64,000 nucleotides of DNA from Oegoconia quadripuncta (lineage: Eukaryota; Arthropoda; Insecta; Lepidoptera; Autostichidae): contig OX438741.1 in the NCBI GenBank assembly GCA_949316235.1, positions 12,897,124 through 12,961,123 on the forward strand, read 5' to 3'. A program made the position numbers and the translations under genes. Below the pieces are notes generated by a model. The model saw only the letters and a program-made list of their open reading frames with translations, made no database searches and was not told where the DNA came from. This document shows positions 11,746 through 23,150 of the stretch, in pieces. Every line of letters starts with the position of its first letter. The stretch's first letter is position 1.

Positions 11746-12112
11746 TTTTTACCCGACTGCTCAAGGAGGTTAATGCTTTTCGAGTGTATGTATGTTTGGC
11801 ACATCCTGTAGCCTAAACGGTTTGATTGATTTCGAAGTGCATGGTGTCGTTAGATTCGTCTTGACACCTATCCAGTGTCATAGGATACATTTTATGGTAA
11901 AAATTCAACAATGCGTCAACAAAATACAAAATATGCTGTCGGGTTTTTCGGTTTTAATTACCTTACACGATGGGATGTGCGTTGCCCCGTTTGTCTTCCC
12001 AACCGGCGCCTTCCAGAGCTAATCATTGGGAGACATATCCTAATCGCCGAGCAGACGAGCAAAATTCCAGCCCCCGTAACATGATATCGTTTGTCGCGCG
12101 CGACGTAGGGTT

Positions 12113-12398
12113 TCTTTTTTTATGCACTACGGCTTGATACTTGACTTTAATCACACCTGATGTTGAGTGAAGATGAGGTCGAATGTGGAAGCGTACTGAC
12201 CTGGAAACCCCAACACATTTGGAGGACTGGCTATCTCTGAAAACCGGAACACAACAATGCTATTAACATTGCTGCTTGGCGGTAGATTTAGATAAGATGG
12301 TGGTAGCTAGCCAGGCGGACATTTAAAATGCCCCACCACCAACCGACCTCCGAATCGTAAATACAATATTGTTTACATTGAGCCACGGAGGCGGTTTA
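12113..12398 (-). mobile_element. SINE-C with head deletion
   Basis: Tail ttttttatgcactacgg at 12113. The body is complete, but the B-box region is lost: 'ccaccaaccgacctccgaatcg' joins the body directly to the anticodon-side head. It ends at cacggaggcggttt. Confidence 0.75.
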
Positions 12399-13184
12399 TG
12401 AGTGAGAGTGGGATAGTTGTATATTTCGTCCAAGCGAATGAGCAGGACAAATATTATATCGCGCGACATAAACGTTTATCGCGCCTGTCATGGTACTAGT
12501 CCAGATTTTTAGAAACTCATTATGATTATCAGACTGTAGACGTCTTGTATCGCTTTCTATGCGATGATTCGCTCTGGGAAGGCGATTTGGCGATTGTAAA
12601 TTATTTCAGAAGATCAATGACGTTCTCCATTACTGGATTATGCTCATGCATGATATAACAGGGCAGGGGAGGGAAACCTTTTTTGGCTTGCGTGTTATTA
12701 ATTTTTAAAAATAAATTATGAAGCCGCGTACTCGAACAGCATTTTCAGAAACACATACAATTATTTAAAATTACCGCAAGATAATAAAAACATAAATTTT
12801 GTGGAAAAACGTCATTCCCTATACTTACCTATTCGTGTATAAACTGTTCAGCTTTATTAGATGCCATAATTTATCTTAGCTTGCCACGTGTGGTTCGCGA
12901 GCCATAGGTTCGCTACCACTGTAAATAGGAATTCTGGATATTAGGATATTTTTAGCTAAGTATTGTATAAATACCCTATTTATCTGTGTATATATATTAT
13001 TATATTGGACTTAATGCAAGTGTGTCAAATTGTATGAAATCAATTGTGCCACATTTTTGGCATCTATTAGGTCACGAGATCAATTTCATGATGGAATTAC
13101 ATCTCGGACGGGCCCCAGCGAGTCTTTTTGAAGGCGCCGCCCTTCTCCGGCCCCAAGTACGCCGTTTTTGCGCGTTACGTCAGT
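12399..13184. other. Unannotated stretch
   Basis: No gene, SINE head or LINE motif seen. It includes 'ataaacgtttatcgcgcctgtca' near 12468, echoed near 2920, which may be an old repeat. Confidence 0.4.
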
Positions 13185-13330
13185 TAAGAGGGTTTATCCT
13201 GCACGTTATTCCATACAAATTGTCAAGTTTAAATTTTTCGAAATCAATAAACCGTTTCTAATGAAACTTCCTACACATAAAGCACGTACATAAATCTAAA
13301 AAGTTAATAGCGAACATTATCAAAAATTAA
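13185..13330 (+). repeat. Interspersed repeat family D copy
   Basis: 'gagggtttatcctgcacgtt', 'tttttcgaaatcaataaacc' and 'cataaagcacgtacataaat' match 56630-56990 and 11040-11110. Confidence 0.45.
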
Positions 13331-13395
13331 GATTTATTTTTAAATACAGAATAAATCTAACAAATCTCTCTGACCTGCACTCGAAATGCTTAAAG

Positions 13396-13743
13396 ACTAA
13401 TCTAACTAATATTGTTAATGCGAAAGTTTAGATGTTTGTTTGTTTGTTTGTTGCTCTATCACGGCGAAGCGGCTGAACGGATTTGGATGAAACTTGGTAT
13501 ATAGGTAGAACATACCCTAGATTAAAACATACATACATACATAATGTCACGCCTGTTTCCCGTAGGGGTAGGCAGAGACCACAGACTTCCACTTGCTATG
13601 ATCCTGACACACCTCTTCTGCTTCCTTCACTCATAAACATAAAACATAGGATACTTTTATCCCGATGAAGTGAATAGTTCCTGCGGGATAAACATATTCC
13701 CTCGATAAAGTTATTCAACGCAGGGCGGAAAGCTAGTTATAAA
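13396..13743 (+). mobile_element. Interspersed element M, split by a LINE tail
   Basis: Starts 'taatattgttaatgcgaaag', continues 'gaacggatttggatgaaact', and ends 'gcagggcggaaagctag'. Other copies are at 28693-28925 (-), 47345-47570 (-) and 62672-62885 (+). An antisense LINE tail at about 13534-13638 interrupts it. This abundant lepidopteran repeat has no coding here; its class is uncertain. Confidence 0.5.
13534..13638 (-). mobile_element. LINE family L 3' tail, antisense
   Basis: 'gtcacgcctgtttcccgtag' through 'acacctcttctgcttccttc' is the complement of the terminus at 56262-56360. It was inserted into element M. The catacatacata run at 13529 is its simple-repeat end. Confidence 0.6.
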
Positions 13744-14258
13744 TAATACAGTTATTTTCGAGAATTTCGAAATATTGATAAAAACGGCCAGTTTTTTTAG
13801 AAGCTATTTAGGTATTAATTTATAATTAGCTTATATACTTCTCGAGTGTAGGTAGATAGCCCAGGGAAAATACGGTTTCACCTCGGAAAAATGAATAACC
13901 GCGATTTTCTTGAAACATTTAGTAAATTGTTGTAAATGTAGTAACAATTGCTAAAAATTAATCATTTGTAAGAAACGCAAGTACTTACTAAGTAAGTAAC
14001 TAAATAAGCTAAAGTTGAAAAATGTGTTTCTTTTTAAATATAAATGCTCAATTGATAGGTATTTCTTTAAATTCGAAACATTTAGGGAAATTGTCGTTAC
14101 AAAATACTCGACGACATTTTCAACTAAAACACGTCCATGCATAACATGCTTAGTTTTTTATCCATCCACAAGTTAACTGCGTTTAACAGAAGTCTACCTA
14201 ATTAAATATCAGTTAGTATTTATTGTTATTAAGATACAAATTAAAAATAGGGTTTTCT

Positions 14259-14526
14259 AAATAAATAAATATCCTTAGACTTACACACAGCGCCATCTAG
14301 TTCCACAGTAAGCAACTTTAAGCTTGTGTTGTGGATACCAAATGGCTGACACATTACACAAACACATTTTTTTTTTGTAAATAATTACTTATTATAAATG
14401 AAAACATCCATAACTCGGGCACACATGTCCGTATTCATCACACAAACACACGCCCCTAGCGGGATTCGAACCCGCAACCTTTTGGTATAGTGGTCAGAGT
14501 TGCTAACCACTACACCAAACAGGTCG
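14259..14526 (-). mobile_element. SINE-A, full length
   Basis: Tail 'aataaataaatatccttag'; B-box complement gggattcgaaccc near 14459; A-box complement aaccactacaccaaacagg at 14505. Just outside, 'ggtgtagtggtcaat' at 14530 repeats part of the head. 13744-14258 before it is unannotated. Confidence 0.8.
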
Positions 14527-14649
14527 TTTTGGTGTAGTGGTCAATATTCTAAAGAAATCTAGACTAAGCGCTCTTATTTTTAGGCTTAATTATTCAAAAT
14601 TACATCTATAAGATAGCAATTATTTAAGTCGGCGGGTCTGAATTATGTC

Positions 14650-14780
14650 TAACTAAGCTAATTTTTTACCGTATTTTCCCTGGGCTTAGGAGCAATCTTT
14701 TTAATTTATTCGGCATTTAAAAATAAATCTTAATTTATCCAATGAGGCCACTGGACGGAATAAACCCTCTTAAATAACTA
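14650..14780 (-). repeat. Interspersed repeat family D fragment
   Basis: 'ccactggacggaataaaccc' matches the family D module at 10679. Flanking 'tattttccctggg' echoes inverted 'cccagggaaaatac' at 13859, suggesting the arms of one larger element. Confidence 0.35.
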
Positions 14781-15020
14781 CGGCGTAGTTTCGCTAAAAA
14801 TAATAAATGGTATACAAACGTCAATTCGATAAAGAATTATCATACGACGTTGACTCGATAATTGTATGTCTATCAAACGTTAATGTCTTGCATAAAATAT
14901 TCAGAGCGACACTATTTAATGAATGACAAAGGGAATGAATGGAACAATAATACTATTTTATTTATTTATGTATGTTTTAATTTATTTTTAACTCCGACAT
15001 AAAACGACCGGTGTTGTTTC

Positions 15021-15349
15021 TTTTTTTTTATGCACGACGGTTTTGTACTTGACCTCAATCACACCTGATGTTAAGTAAAGATGAGGTCGAAGGTGGAAGC
15101 GTACTGACCCGGAAACCCCAACACATTTGGGGGACTGGCTATCTTATCTCTGACAACCGGAACACAACAATGTTATTAACATTGCTGCTTGGCGGCAGAT
15201 TTAGATAAGATGAAGCTAGCCAGGCGGACATTTAAAATGCCCTACCACTAACCAAACCGAGTACTTAAACATGTACCCCGCTGGAGATCGAACCCGCGAC
15301 CTCCGAATCGTAAACCCAATGTGGTTTACATTGAGCCACGGATGCGGTT
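15021..15349 (-). mobile_element. SINE-C, full length
   Basis: A reference-quality copy. Tail ttttttttatgcacgacgg; body with 'ggggactggctatcttatct' and 'gctgcttggcggcagattta'; B-box complement gatcgaacccgcgacc near 15287; head ending cacggatgcggtta. Confidence 0.85.
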
Positions 15350-15627
15350 ATATGTATTTCACGGTGTTGTATGTGTGTGTGTGTGTTTGTGCGTGTATGT
15401 GTCCAGGTTTTGTCCGTCGATGAAAATCAGTGACGTTCTACCTTTTAACTAAGTTTTTTGATGTATTTCGATGACGAAAAACTATGAAGATTTCGAGGAT
15501 TCCCTAAAATTTTCAATTATTTTGTATTTAAGATTAAACACGGGGATTCTCGGCCATGTTTGAAGAAAATCAGATAAACCGTTTAGCTTTTAACACAATT
15601 GGGCTTGGTCTATCTGGACGGTATAAG

Positions 15628-15776
15628 CATTTTTTTTTTATATATAAGAGGGCGGCAAACGAGCATGCGGGTCACCTGATGGAAAGTAATCACCGCCGCC
15701 GAAGGAAACCCGCAACACCAAAAGAGTCATAGATGCGTTGCCGGCCTTTGAGGAAGGTGTAGGCTCGTTTTTGAGC
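15628..15776 (-). mobile_element. LINE family C 3' end, antisense
   Basis: 'gagggcggcaaacgagcatg' and 'gttgccggcctttgaggaag' are the complement of the coding end and tail at 25780-25935. A poly(T) run at its left is the reversed poly(A). Confidence 0.7.
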
Positions 15777-15924
15777 TACTTATGTAATTTATGTAAGCAA
15801 CTGGTTGTCTCTCAAATCAATAAATTTTAAAAATAAACTGTTTGCCGCAGAGGGTATGGATGTTGATGTGATGTGTACATTTTTCTGTGAAACGACAATA
15901 ACACAATCTTTATAAAAAATCTTG

Positions 15925-16122
15925 GAATAATCCTGTAACGAATTACACTAGTCCGAAAAACATTTGACAAAATAATGTTTGTTCGAAAATCGAGTGCATT
16001 GCGGAGTCTGTTCATCATTAAAATATTTAATTAAAACAAATTCCGCAATGTACTCCGTTTTCGATCAATCATTGTTTGGTCAAACGTTTTCCGGGGTAGT
16101 GTGATTCGGTACACCATTATAC
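15925..16122. mobile_element. Foldback element with about 80-base arms
   Basis: Left arm 15941-16005 (attacactagtccgaaaaac ... gtgcattgcgga) is repeated inverted with scattered mismatches at 16042-16106 (tccgcaatgtactccg ... gtagtgtgatt). Weaker pairing extends outward to about 15925/16122. The loop is 36 bases and nothing is coded. Confidence 0.65.
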
Positions 16123-17630
16123 ACCCTATATTCTTGCGGCTTTCTTCCATAGATATCCGCATTAGCAATTATCCGCATGGGGATTCTGCGAAAGAAAACT
16201 CTAAAAATATTACCCACTAACAAGATTTGTTTCTTTTGAGTTTATAAATATCTATTCAATGGGAAGATGAGTAAGCTTAATCATGTTGTTACGATATCCG
16301 TCATAACAATTTGTACGTTCACTAGTGTTGTATGTGTAATTCTATCGATAACAGACCGGTATTAGGAACTGAAATATATACAATATTTGTGTTGAAAAAA
16401 AAACGAGCCGTTCGTTCGATTTACCAATTTAACCTGCAGTGTCACTTAGAGGTAAGTGTAAAAAATATACAGGGTGTCCCAGAAATAGTGTATCAAACTG
16501 CTATAGGAGGTAGCTTGACTAATGTTCTCTACATAAAAAAATATGAAAAAAAAAACGCACATTACCATCAAAAAAGGGATGTCCGAAAAACGGGAGAAAT
16601 CATTAAATTTTATCAAGTTTCCAGCTCTAATGATTGCGTTTTGGGTTTCTTTGTACATTTTTCCTACCAATATTAATTGTTAGAGGTTGCTTCCAAGATT
16701 GTTAACATTTTCCAAAAAAATAATGTCTACTCTTGGAGTACAGATCACTTAATTTAATTGTTTTTTTTTTCAGAACCGAATATTTCTACTAACTTTTTAG
16801 ATCTAGATATATCCTGCTTGTAACTGTAAAGTTACGTTAGAATCGGTCTATTCATTTCGAAAAATTTAACTTAAAAGTTTGTATCGGTTCTCAACTTTTT
16901 ATATTCTATAGCGAAGTCCTTAGAAGAAGGGAATTAAAATCTTTTTGTATTAATCATTTTTAAGAACGCCGTACTGTTTGAAATAGAAAACAATTGATGT
17001 TTCCCGCCAAAAACTATTAGGAACTCGGCTGTTCCAATCTCACTTACGTCATCGAATAACTCCTAGCTATTGTTGTTACGTGAAATATTTATGTTTGTTT
17101 ATAGCAAGAAGCTAGTGGAATCAATATATCGCTCCTATATCCCATAACGGTTAACAATGAATTGATGGATTTAATATTAAAAATAGAATGTACAGTAGGC
17201 AACTATCGGCACAGGCATATAAGGATTATGAGTTTTATTATAAGTTCATAAGAGTTGATTTTAAAGTTCGATCCCTGGCGGGGTAGGGGAAGTACGTTCA
17301 AAATGACATATACGGACAAAATGACACACCGGGTGTTTTTCGAAATTGGTGGGCTAACATTCTACCAGGTGAAGTGTTGGCAAGCCTGTGAAGTCAGGAA
17401 TATTATTGGCTCATTCATTGTTATTTAAAGTACCTATTAACTTGATGCAATGTATGATGTACAGAAATACACGTTAGTTTAGTAGGAATACAAACCGATA
17501 TGAATTGAACCGTAGGCAATTCACTATTTTCGATTTTCAGCTCAATGAACAAGCAAAAATCACGTCAGAAAAACCGACCAAGCACAAATAAGTTATGATA
17601 AAACGGTTATATTTCATCTGGCGTTAATAT
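16123..17630. other. Unannotated AT-rich stretch
   Basis: Contains 'acagggtgtcccagaaata' at 16470, a common start of DNA transposon or repeat remnants, and 'gaatcggtctattcatttcg' at 16842, related to family D. No coding recognised. Confidence 0.4.
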
Positions 17631-17797
17631 TAATAAATAAATAATTCGCACACTTACACCTATCGTCTAGTTCCTAAGCAAAGCTTGTACTTACTATGGA
17701 TGCTAGATTAGGTACCTTATAAACAAACATAAATTATAAACATCCAGGACTCGGGAATAAAATATATGTTCTTATTCATCACACAAACATTAACACA
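17631..17797 (-). mobile_element. SINE-B, cut by a SINE-C
   Basis: Tail 'taataaataaataattcgca' and middle as in the 1636 copy, ending at 'cacacaaacatt', where a + strand SINE-C takes over. The SINE-B head is missing. Confidence 0.65.
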
Positions 17798-18020
17798 CTC
17801 TCACATGTGGCTCAATGTAAACATCATTGGGTTTACGATTCGGAGGTCGCGGGTTCGATCCCCAGCGGGGTACATGTTTAAGTACTCGGTTTGGTTAGTG
17901 GTAGGGCATTTTAAAATGTCCGCCTGGCTAGCTACCACCATCTTTTCCACCTTCGACCTCATCTTCACTTAACATCAGGTGTGATTGAGGTCAAGTACGA
18001 ACACGTCGGGCATAAAAAAA
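17798..18020 (+). mobile_element. SINE-C, internally deleted
   Basis: The head 'gtggctcaatgtaaacatca' with B box gggttcgatcccc near 17848 is intact. The middle is deleted ('accaccatctt' joins 'ttccaccttcgacc'), and the tail ends gggcataaaaaaaaa. Confidence 0.75.
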
Positions 18021-18337
18021 AAGAAGATAATTATAACACAAATTCAAATAAATACCTTTCTTCCTTTCGCCCAGATCCCAAAAGTCCTACTAAAACACGT
18101 ACAATGTTAATACACGTCAATATATTCCGTAGCTGGCTGTTACGTAACATATTATAATAACATATGTTTCACAAGGGTAAACCCTATTAGAACCCGTCTC
18201 TACCAACAGATTTACATATTCGAAATTCACCGTTTCCCTAGAGAACCATTGTGAAGAAATACAGACCATGACTCCGCAGAAATAAGCTTTCACTGCTCAT
18301 GTGTATTAGATTACGTTTTGTTTTATACTTTTATACT

Positions 18338-18620
18338 TTTATGCACGTACTCGACCTCAATCACACCTGATTTTAAGTGAAGATGAGGTCGAAGGTGGAA
18401 GCGTACTGACCTGGAAAGCCCAACACATTTGGGGGACTGGCTATCTTCACTCTGACAACCGGAACACAGCAATGCTATTAACATTGCTGCTTGGCGGCAG
18501 ATTTAGATAAGATGGTGGTAGCTAGCCAGGCGGACATTTAAAATACTGTACCACCAACCAAACCGAGTAATTAAACATGGACCCCGGTATCGAACCCGCG
18601 ACCTCCGAATCGTAAACCAC
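18338..18620 (-). mobile_element. SINE-C, near full length
   Basis: Tail 'cttttatgcacgtactcgac'; the body is full; a small loss lies at the B-box flank (ggaccccggtatcgaaccc). It ends at cgaatcgtaaacc. 18021-18337 before it is unannotated. Confidence 0.75.
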
Positions 18621-18629
18621 CCACACCAC

Positions 18630-18805
18630 ATACTGGTGTTTTACGGTCATTTACTTTTTTACCGCAAGGAAAAAAATAGGGCATATTAGGTACCTAAGTG
18701 AAATAGAAGGTATTGGCTTAGGTACTTACATTTTTTTTTTCAAAACTATCAAGAAATAAAGCGTTATTCGTATCATTTGACTGTCGCGTTTGTAGCCTAT
18801 TACAA
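18630..18805. mobile_element. Element F end fragment
   Basis: 'ttttaccgcaaggaaaaaaa', 'agggcatattaggtacctaa' and 'atcatttgactgtcgcgttt' match the left end of the inverted-repeat element F at 49229 and 19380. Confidence 0.5.
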
Positions 18806-18925
18806 ACAAACAAACAAACAAAATATTCTTTATTGTACAACAATAAGAAGCATACAAAAAAATAAGAAAAAGGGGATAGTACAATTTGGCGGCCTTATCA
18901 CTAAAAGCGATCTCTTCCATGCAAC
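18806..18925 (-). mobile_element. LINE 3' end, antisense, with conserved hairpin
   Basis: 'attctttattgtacaacaat' is the reversed terminus. The complement of a GCTTTTAGTGATAAG-type hairpin lies at 18890-18915. The (CAAA)n at 18808 is the tail. Confidence 0.6.
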
Positions 18926-19087
18926 CTTTGGGTTAAGAAGATGCACATGACATGTAGGTAGCGTGCACGGTAAACTAATTTTAATAAAATAAATAAATCA
19001 CCTAAATAGATACATACGTTAAATGAATACATACAAACATACATACATAATATATATATATATATTCCACATATTATAATATAATTA

Positions 19088-19303
19088 TAATAAATATTTC
19101 GGACTCATCTAGTCCCAAACTAAGCAAAGCTTGTACTACGGATACTAGATAACGGAGAAACATACATAAATATTTATATGAACATCCATGACTCAGGAAT
19201 AAATGTTCATATTCATCACACAAACATTTACCCGTCGCGGGATTCGAACCCGCAACCGTTGGTTTCGCTGACAGGGTCACTATCCACTGCACCAATCGGT
19301 CGT
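19088..19303 (-). mobile_element. SINE-B, near full length
   Basis: Reverse copy with B-box complement gggattcgaacccgcaacc at 19239 and head end accaatcggtcgtc at 19291. A TA dinucleotide run lies just outside at 19050-19065. Confidence 0.8.
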
Positions 19304-19379
19304 CATGTGTATTTGTGTTACAAGTTACAAATTACATGTGTATCGACTTTTTGGTATACAAAATATAACCTTGTATACA

Positions 19380-20287
19380 GGATGAGTTTTTTTACCGTAA
19401 CGAAAAAAATAGGATATATTAGGTAAGTGAAATAGAAGTATTGACATAGATAGTATAATTTATATTTATTTCAAAACCATCATCGACGCGCGCGCAGGCC
19501 GGAGATTAATATGCGACTGGCGGAATTCGTGGGGTTCCTATATAGGAACCTCGCATTGTATATACAATGCGAAATTTTGTTGGTTTTTAATTTTATTTAA
19601 AGATATAATTATATGGAATAGACTACAAACGCGCCGTCAAAATGACACAATTAGGTACCGCTTTATTCGATGATGGTTTTGCGAAAAAAAAAACTACCTA
19701 TGAAAATACTGTTGTTGACTGTTGCCACTTGAAGCTAGACGTGAAATAGCGGATCTCGTATTCCTATTGAAAATTGCTTCTGGGTCGACTGATTGTCCAG
19801 AACTTCTTTCCCAAATCTGTCTCCGACCTCCTGCTGTATCACTTAGGCACAATGATCTCATTTCTCTCCCTCCGACTTGTACCAACTACAGAAAAAACAC
19901 CTTTCTGTGGCGTGCGAGCAACAATTTTAATAAATTGTCTAAGAAGTTTGATCTAGATCTTTTTAACACTAGTTTTATGTCAGAGAGGCGTCAAATCAAC
20001 AATTCTTTGATGGCTTAATTTAATTTATAAATCAATTGTTTTTCCTTTGTTTTTTTTTTTGACGATGATTTAATCTGGTATATGTACCGCAAGGGCAAAA
20101 AATGTACAAGTGTGATAATGCATGTTATTGAATTATATAATGTATTTCTATTTGTGAAGACCTGTAATTGGCTCTCTGTTTCCTATAATAGTTTTCCATT
20201 AGTGTTATTGCAGCTGTTGGTTTTCCGAATAAATAAAAATTTACCTAATATGCCTTATTTTTTTCATTACAGTTAAAAAACTCATCC
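19380..20287. mobile_element. Element F, about 0.9 kb, carrying a LINE fragment
   Basis: Left end ggatgagtttttttaccgta and right end ttacagttaaaaaactcatcc are inverted repeats, with the inner 'aggatatatta' / 'taatatgcctt' also paired. The interior contains a LINE C-terminal piece (19715-20075). A second copy of F with matched ends lies at 49229-49782. Confidence 0.6.
19715..20075 (+). mobile_element. LINE C-terminal coding fragment inside element F
   Basis: The frame to 20018 reads LEARREIADLVFLLKIASGS, then NYRKNTFLWRASNNFNKLSK and a stop. This is the C-terminal pattern of CR1/Jockey-type LINE reverse transcriptases, like [18 protein letters not shown] in the 34741 element. Both ends are truncated. 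Confidence 0.6.
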
Positions 20288-20770
20288 GATCTAATAAAAT
20301 TCCTATTGTGTCTGGTTCATTGTCCGTGAAACAGTTTACATCTGATGATGCACTCCTGAGACAGAAGACGGAATCTAACTGAAGTCCGTTGTTTGCCAAT
20401 TTTTTGCGGTTGAATTCATAATGAAAATTAATTCATACTCGCCTACATTACAATTACAATAGGATGGTATCCCAAAAAACAATAACAGTTGACGAATTTT
20501 ACAACTGCTCATTAACAAAGTTTTATCGCATGTAAAATCGCGAATCGCACCGCTTCCTCTTCAAATGCGCGGTTTTAATGGCACCAAACAGCGATATAAT
20601 GTTTAATGGTTGACTTTATTATAGCGAGATGAAAGTTTGATGTCAAACAAAGGGTATTGCCCGTTTTTGGTTGATGTTTTAGAATTTTAGGTTAATGACA
20701 ATCCAGGCTCCGCCCATACTCCTCCTTCGCATCTCTTAAGCTAGGATCACCAGTTCCAGTAACATTCATA

Positions 20771-21049
20771 ATAAAAATAATATATAAAAATATCTTTGCA
20801 GATACACACAGCGCCATCTAGTTCCACACTAAGCAACTAGGCTTGTATTATGGATGCTACATGGTTGATAAACTACGCAAATACATTTGTTTTTGTAAAT
20901 AAATACATACCTATATAAATAAAAAATACCCATAACTCGGGAACACAATGTCTGTATTCATCATATAAACATATGCCCCAAGCGGGATTCGAACGCGCGA
21001 ACTATTGGTATAGCAGCCAGAGTTTCTGACCACTACACCAAACAGGTCG
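20771..21049 (-). mobile_element. SINE-A, full length
   Basis: Tail 'aataatatataaaaatatct'; B-box complement gggattcgaacgcgcgaac (one change) at 20985; head end ccaaacaggtcg at 21038. 20288-20770 before it is unannotated. Confidence 0.8.
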
Positions 21050-21421
21050 CCATAAGACTAGATAAGGGTTCGTTCTATTCTTTTTTCGTGGCAAAACTAC
21101 ATAACACTGTTTTATAATGCTGCTAAATAAAGGCTAGGGGTTCGTTGTTGTGAAAACTTACCTACATATTTCCCGGTGTGGACTAAGCATTAGATGTCGT
21201 CACCTTGGTAGTAATGGGAAACGGCGCCCGTTCATGAGCCGTTCAACGTCCCCGAACGTGACACCTCAATCAAGGTGACAGTGTCAAATGTCACAGTGAC
21301 AGCTCGTTCCATTTTACGCCTTGTAAATGACGCTTGTCGGTTGAGCGGCGTTGACAAATGATGTGCCCTAAAAAGTTATTGTCCAAGGAGTTTTCACTTG
21401 AAGGACGAGAATATGAGGAGC

Positions 21422-21990
21422 GGATAATTTGAATGCTGGGAAACAATGCAGACTTCCTGAAGGACTTGGGGTCGGTTGATTAAGGGTCTCGCTGGGGATA
21501 CGAGTATTACAGATATCTCTGCTTTTCTGAGAGCCTATCCATGTTGTGCGCGTCATAATTTTTCATTATTTGTTTATCCACGTAGTGTCCATATTACGTA
21601 GTTGTCTTTTTACGTACTTGTCATTTAGCGTATTTGTCATCTTACTCGTCGTCATTTTGCGTAGGTGTTATATTAAGTACGGATAGTTTGAACGCGAAGA
21701 AATAATGCAGATTTCGTGAAGGACTTGGAGTCCGTTAATTAAGGATCTCGCCGGGATACTACAAATGCTACTGTGAGTTTCTGATATCCATATTGTCAGT
21801 AGTTCGTGTCTTAGTTTGTCATTCACTGTTATTCCACAGTGCTGCAGTGTGGTGATTTCACGTAGTAATCATTTTACGTAGTTGTCGTTTTACGTAGTTG
21901 TCATTTTGCGTAGTTGTCTGTACTTGTTATTATTTGACGTACTTAACATTTGCTTAGTTATTTTACGCATTTGCATACTGGTCATTATAA
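21422..21990. repeat. Duplicated block with 'acgtagttgtcatttt' minisatellite, period 259
   Basis: A block starting ggataatttgaatgctggg at 21422 is repeated, diverged, from 21681 (ggatagtttgaacgcgaag). Shared landmarks are aatgcaga, 'gaaggacttgg' and 'aaggatctcgc'. Each block ends in degenerate 15-17 base units such as ttacgtagttgtcattt (21560-21670, 21855-21985). Confidence 0.65.
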
Positions 21991-22625
21991 CCGACGATCG
22001 TGTTCGAATTGCAAAATGTTGAACAAATATAAATAGAATATTAAACTTCTGACTAGAATAATTTGAACTATTTGCAATCTCGTAAAATTACGGGGGAACA
22101 ACCCGTCAGATAACGCTACCCAATTATATACCTACGACATAAACCAAATCAACTATTACTTACACAATCTCGTAAAAAAAACCCGTAAATGCTTTATATA
22201 TACACCGACAGCTGCGTCAAAGTTTAATTCATCTAATTAAAAGCTATATCTAATTGATTAAAAGATAAAGTTAATTAAAAAGATGTGGAAGCCAACACCG
22301 CAGACTTTTAGTACGAAGTTTATTACTGTTTTGTGAGATTGATTTGGGGTTATGGTTGTTAGTTTTGACCGTAATAGGTGTTTGGGATTCATTTAAAATA
22401 AATTCTACGTTAAAAAAAAACAAACTTCTAATACTTCATCATGATTATCACATTTATTCGAATATATTTGTCGGGGATGGGTATGGGCGTTGTGAACGAC
22501 CGGGGCGGTGCTAGTCGCGCGGTAAAGGGTGGCTCGGGTAATGGCGATATTATTACAATGTACTATAGGCGACTAGACAACGTATTCACATTCGATTATG
22601 ATCAAAGGCATATGAAGTCTCATTG
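21991..22625. other. Unannotated stretch
   Basis: No repeat or coding recognised; it turns GC-richer from 22480. Confidence 0.4.
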
Positions 22626-23150
22626 AACAAGCGTGGTGGACTATGGCCCATACTCCCTCATACACGTGAAGGCCTATATCCTTGCAGTAGGATGTTTACG
22701 GACTACACGTCGCCCGAGGGTCGCGGGCGGCTACATCTCGGGGCGATGTAGTCGTCGGACGCGGCCCGGGAGAGGATGACAACCCCCGGAGCGACCGGGG
22801 GGGTGTCGTCGCATCGGGCCCTGTCGCGCCTCATACCGCTGCTGATCGCGGTGTGGGGCACGACAGCGCCCCCTACGGAGGGTGCGCTAGACGCCCTCCG
22901 GGAATGGGCCTCCCCTTGTGAGGGGGGGCGGGGCGGGGGGGGACCTGGAGCCGCCTATGCGTTCCCAGGTCCTCCCTACTGCCGAAGAAGGTCGCCGCGG
23001 GGTTTTAGTGGGTATCCCTCCCGTTAGGGAGGGGAGTCCCACATAACCGTCTCGCCGTCCCCAGGCGAGCGGTAGGCGTAAAGCATTTCCCCGCGAAAAA
23101 AAAAAAAAAAAAAGGATGTTTACGGACTGATGATGAGTCGTTTGTTACTG
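22626..23150 (+). mobile_element. RTE-type 3' end split by a GC-rich LINE tail
   Basis: 'gtggactatggcccatactc' and 'gtgaaggcctatatccttgc' before 22705, and 'gactgatgatgagtc' after 23120, form the widespread lepidopteran RTE-like terminus (aggcctat...cagtagg...ctgatgatg). The GC-rich insert sits between. Confidence 0.5.
22705..23113 (+). mobile_element. GC-rich LINE 3' tail with 15-bp target duplication
   Basis: About 409 bases of high GC in an AT-rich region, ending in a poly(A) of about 19. The direct repeat ggatgtttacggact is at 22690-22704 and 23114-23128. It is a 5'-truncated retrotransposon tail, most like an R1-clade 3'UTR (clade is inference). The open frames inside it are by-products. 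Confidence 0.8.

Noticed and set aside
16332..16676. 114-codon + frame and overlapping 74-codon - frame
   Set aside because: Low-complexity AT-rich sequence around a repeat-like 'cagggtgtcccagaaat'; no family signature on either strand.
22776..23027. GC-rich 83-codon frame
   Set aside because: It lies wholly inside the poly(A)-tailed retroelement bounded by a target duplication and has no known domain.
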